A DNA stretch of 64,000 nt from Pseudorhodoferax aquiterrae (lineage in GTDB: Bacteria > Pseudomonadota > Gammaproteobacteria > Burkholderiales > Burkholderiaceae_C). Each line of letters begins with the position of its first letter. Position 1 is the first letter of the stretch. Positions 63,035-64,000 of this stretch are shown here, piece by piece. The position numbers and the translations under genes are program-made. Under the pieces are notes generated by a model that saw only the letters and a program-made list of their open reading frames with translations, did not search any database and was not told where the DNA came from. The stretch is from the NCBI RefSeq assembly GCF_014652235.1, contig NZ_BMYK01000019.1:62001-126000 (forward strand). The letters are read 5' to 3'.

Positions 63035-64000
63035 AGCCCGTCCTGCAGATCGAACACCTCAGCGTGGCCCTGCCGGCCGGCGCCGACCGCCGCCACGCCA
63101 TCGAGGACGTGAGCCTGTCCATCCTGCCCGGCCGCACGCTGTGCGTGGTGGGCGAGTCGGGCTCGGGCAAGTCGGTCATGGCGACCACCGTCATGGGCCT
63201 GCTGCCCAAGGAACTCCGGCCCAGCGCCGGCCAGGTCCGGCTGCAGGGCGAATCGCTGCTCGACGCCTCGGCATTGCGCTTGCGCCAGCTGCGCGGCAAG
63301 GCCATGGGCATGGTGTTCCAGGAACCGATGACGGCGCTGAACCCCGTCATGCGCTGCGGCGACCAGGTCGACGAACTGCTGCGTGCGCACACCGACTGGC
63401 CCGCCGCACAGCGCCAGCAGGAGGTGCTGCGCATCTTCGAGCGCGTGCGCCTGCCGGAGCCGGCACGCATGGTGCGCAGCTATCCACACCAACTGTCGGG
63501 CGGGCAGCGCCAGCGCATCGTGATCGCGATGGCCATGATCTTGAAGCCCGCACTGCTGATCTGCGACGAGCCCACCACGGCGCTGGACGTGACCACGCAG
63601 AAGGAGATCCTGCGCCTCATCGCAGACCTGCAGGCCGCCGAGGGCCTGTCCAGCGCGGTGCTGTTCATCACGCACGACATGGGCGTGGTGGCCGAGATCG
63701 CCGACGAGGTGCTGGTCATGCACCAGGGCCGCTGCGTCGAATACGGCCCGGCCGACGCCGTGCTGCGCGCGCCGAAGGCCGACTACACGCGCATGCTGCT
63801 CGACGCCGTGCCCAGCATGACGCCGCCACCCGCGCGGCCGGAGCCTATGGGCCCCGCGCTGCTGGCCGCCGAGAAGCTGGACAAGACCTACCAGAGCCGC
63901 AACTGGATGGGCCAGCGCCGCGACACCCATGCGCTGCGCGAAGCCGCGCTGGCCGTGCGCGCGGGCGAGACGGTGGGCATCGTGGGCGAATCGGGCTCGG
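63031..64000 (+). CDS. ABC transporter ATP-binding protein with two ATPase domains, 3' end outside window
   Basis: 323 residues are visible. Domain one has Walker A VGESGSGKSVMATTV (41-48 core), signature QLSGGQRQRIVIAMAM and Walker B LLICDEPTTALD. A linker leads at about residue 275 into a second domain (LLAAEKLDKTYQSRNWMGQR) whose Walker A GIVGESGSG is cut by the window end. So this is a DppD-DppF type fusion, as in GsiA. Starts in the ATGA overlap with the permease. Confidence 0.93.
   Translation, partial: MKPVLQIEHLSVALPAGADRRHAIEDVSLSILPGRTLCVVGESGSGKSVMATTVMGLLPKELRPSAGQVRLQGESLLDASALRLRQLRGKAMGMVFQEPMTALNPVMRCGDQVDELLRAHTDWPAAQRQQEVLRIFERVRLPEPARMVRSYPHQLSGGQRQRIVIAMAMILKPALLICDEPTTALDVTTQKEILRLIADLQAAEGLSSAVLFITHDMGVVAEIADEVLVMHQGRCVEYGPADAVLRAPKADYTRMLLDAVPSMTPPPARPEPMGPALLAAEKLDKTYQSRNWMGQRRDTHALREAALAVRAGETVGIVGESGS

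Overview
The window reads as chromosome of a high-GC betaproteobacterium, most likely family Comamonadaceae (order Burkholderiales). The basis is the rpsF-priB-rpsR-rplI block followed by dnaB, a class I PHA synthase next to a thiolase, a trxB/ftsK/lolA neighbourhood, a liv transporter, and strong third-position G+C that leaves very long shadow reading frames on the opposite strand. No rRNA, insertion sequence, integrase, prophage or CRISPR array was seen. Genes are densely packed. No stretch longer than 300 bases lacks a gene or gene remnant; the longest gaps are about 215-240 bases.

Layout. 1-2.7 kb: end of PEP synthase and a fused sodium:solute symporter. 2.7-8.3 kb: information-processing block (rpsF, priB, rpsR, rplI, dnaB, a PLP dehydratase, serS, tRNA-Ser(CGA)). 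8.4-12.8 kb: SWIB protein, acyl-CoA ligase, crotonase, a NikR-type regulator and acetoacetyl-CoA reductase (phaB). 12.9-16.6 kb: a KefB/YbaL-type antiporter and two c-type cytochromes with no dehydrogenase. 16.8-20.6 kb: an operon of two acyl-CoA dehydrogenases plus a thiolase-like protein. 20.7-29.7 kb: phospholipid synthesis, then a stress/storage group (LigD, a membrane protein with a 24-residue partner, GlgX, a small membrane protein, Cu/Zn SOD, a flavodoxin-fold reductase) ending in an OsmC-type pseudogene. 29.7-34.7 kb: a tightly packed minus-strand operon (PHP phosphoesterase, EamA transporter, YciO, M50 protease, TrpS with an extra C-terminal domain), preceded by rpmB-rpmG. 34.8-46.7 kb: trxB, a Crp/Fnr regulator, ftsK and lolA, then an inserted accessory stretch (NlpC/P60, a damaged toxin-antitoxin pair, an ABC exporter, a thioesterase, an SDR, an SMP-30 lactonase) before rarA. 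46.8-50.5 kb: livHMGF. 50.5-56.4 kb: Nudix, a frameshifted zeta-toxin-like gene with a 62-residue companion, FAH-family protein, OmpA lipoprotein, MFS transporter, maleylacetoacetate isomerase, PgeF. 56.4-59.4 kb: phaC-phaA. 59.6-64 kb: a dipeptide-type ABC importer cut by the window end.

How it fits together. PhaA, PhaB and PhaC complete acetyl-CoA to polyhydroxybutyrate, but phaB lies about 44 kb from phaC-phaA. The ligase, crotonase, two dehydrogenases and thiolase-like protein suggest CoA-dependent catabolism of an unusual acyl substrate. The liv and dpp-type transporters point to amino-acid or peptide scavenging. Three genes look broken: a RelE/ParE toxin, a zeta-type toxin and an OsmC relative. 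I found no large novel system. The best leads are the symporter fusion with an EF-hand-like loop, the frameshifted toxin-antitoxin pair with its palindromic operator, the acyl-CoA dehydrogenase/thiolase-like operon, the 302-aa plus 24-aa membrane protein pair, the TTCCTAC intergenic motif and a 36-bp palindrome between livF and the Nudix gene.
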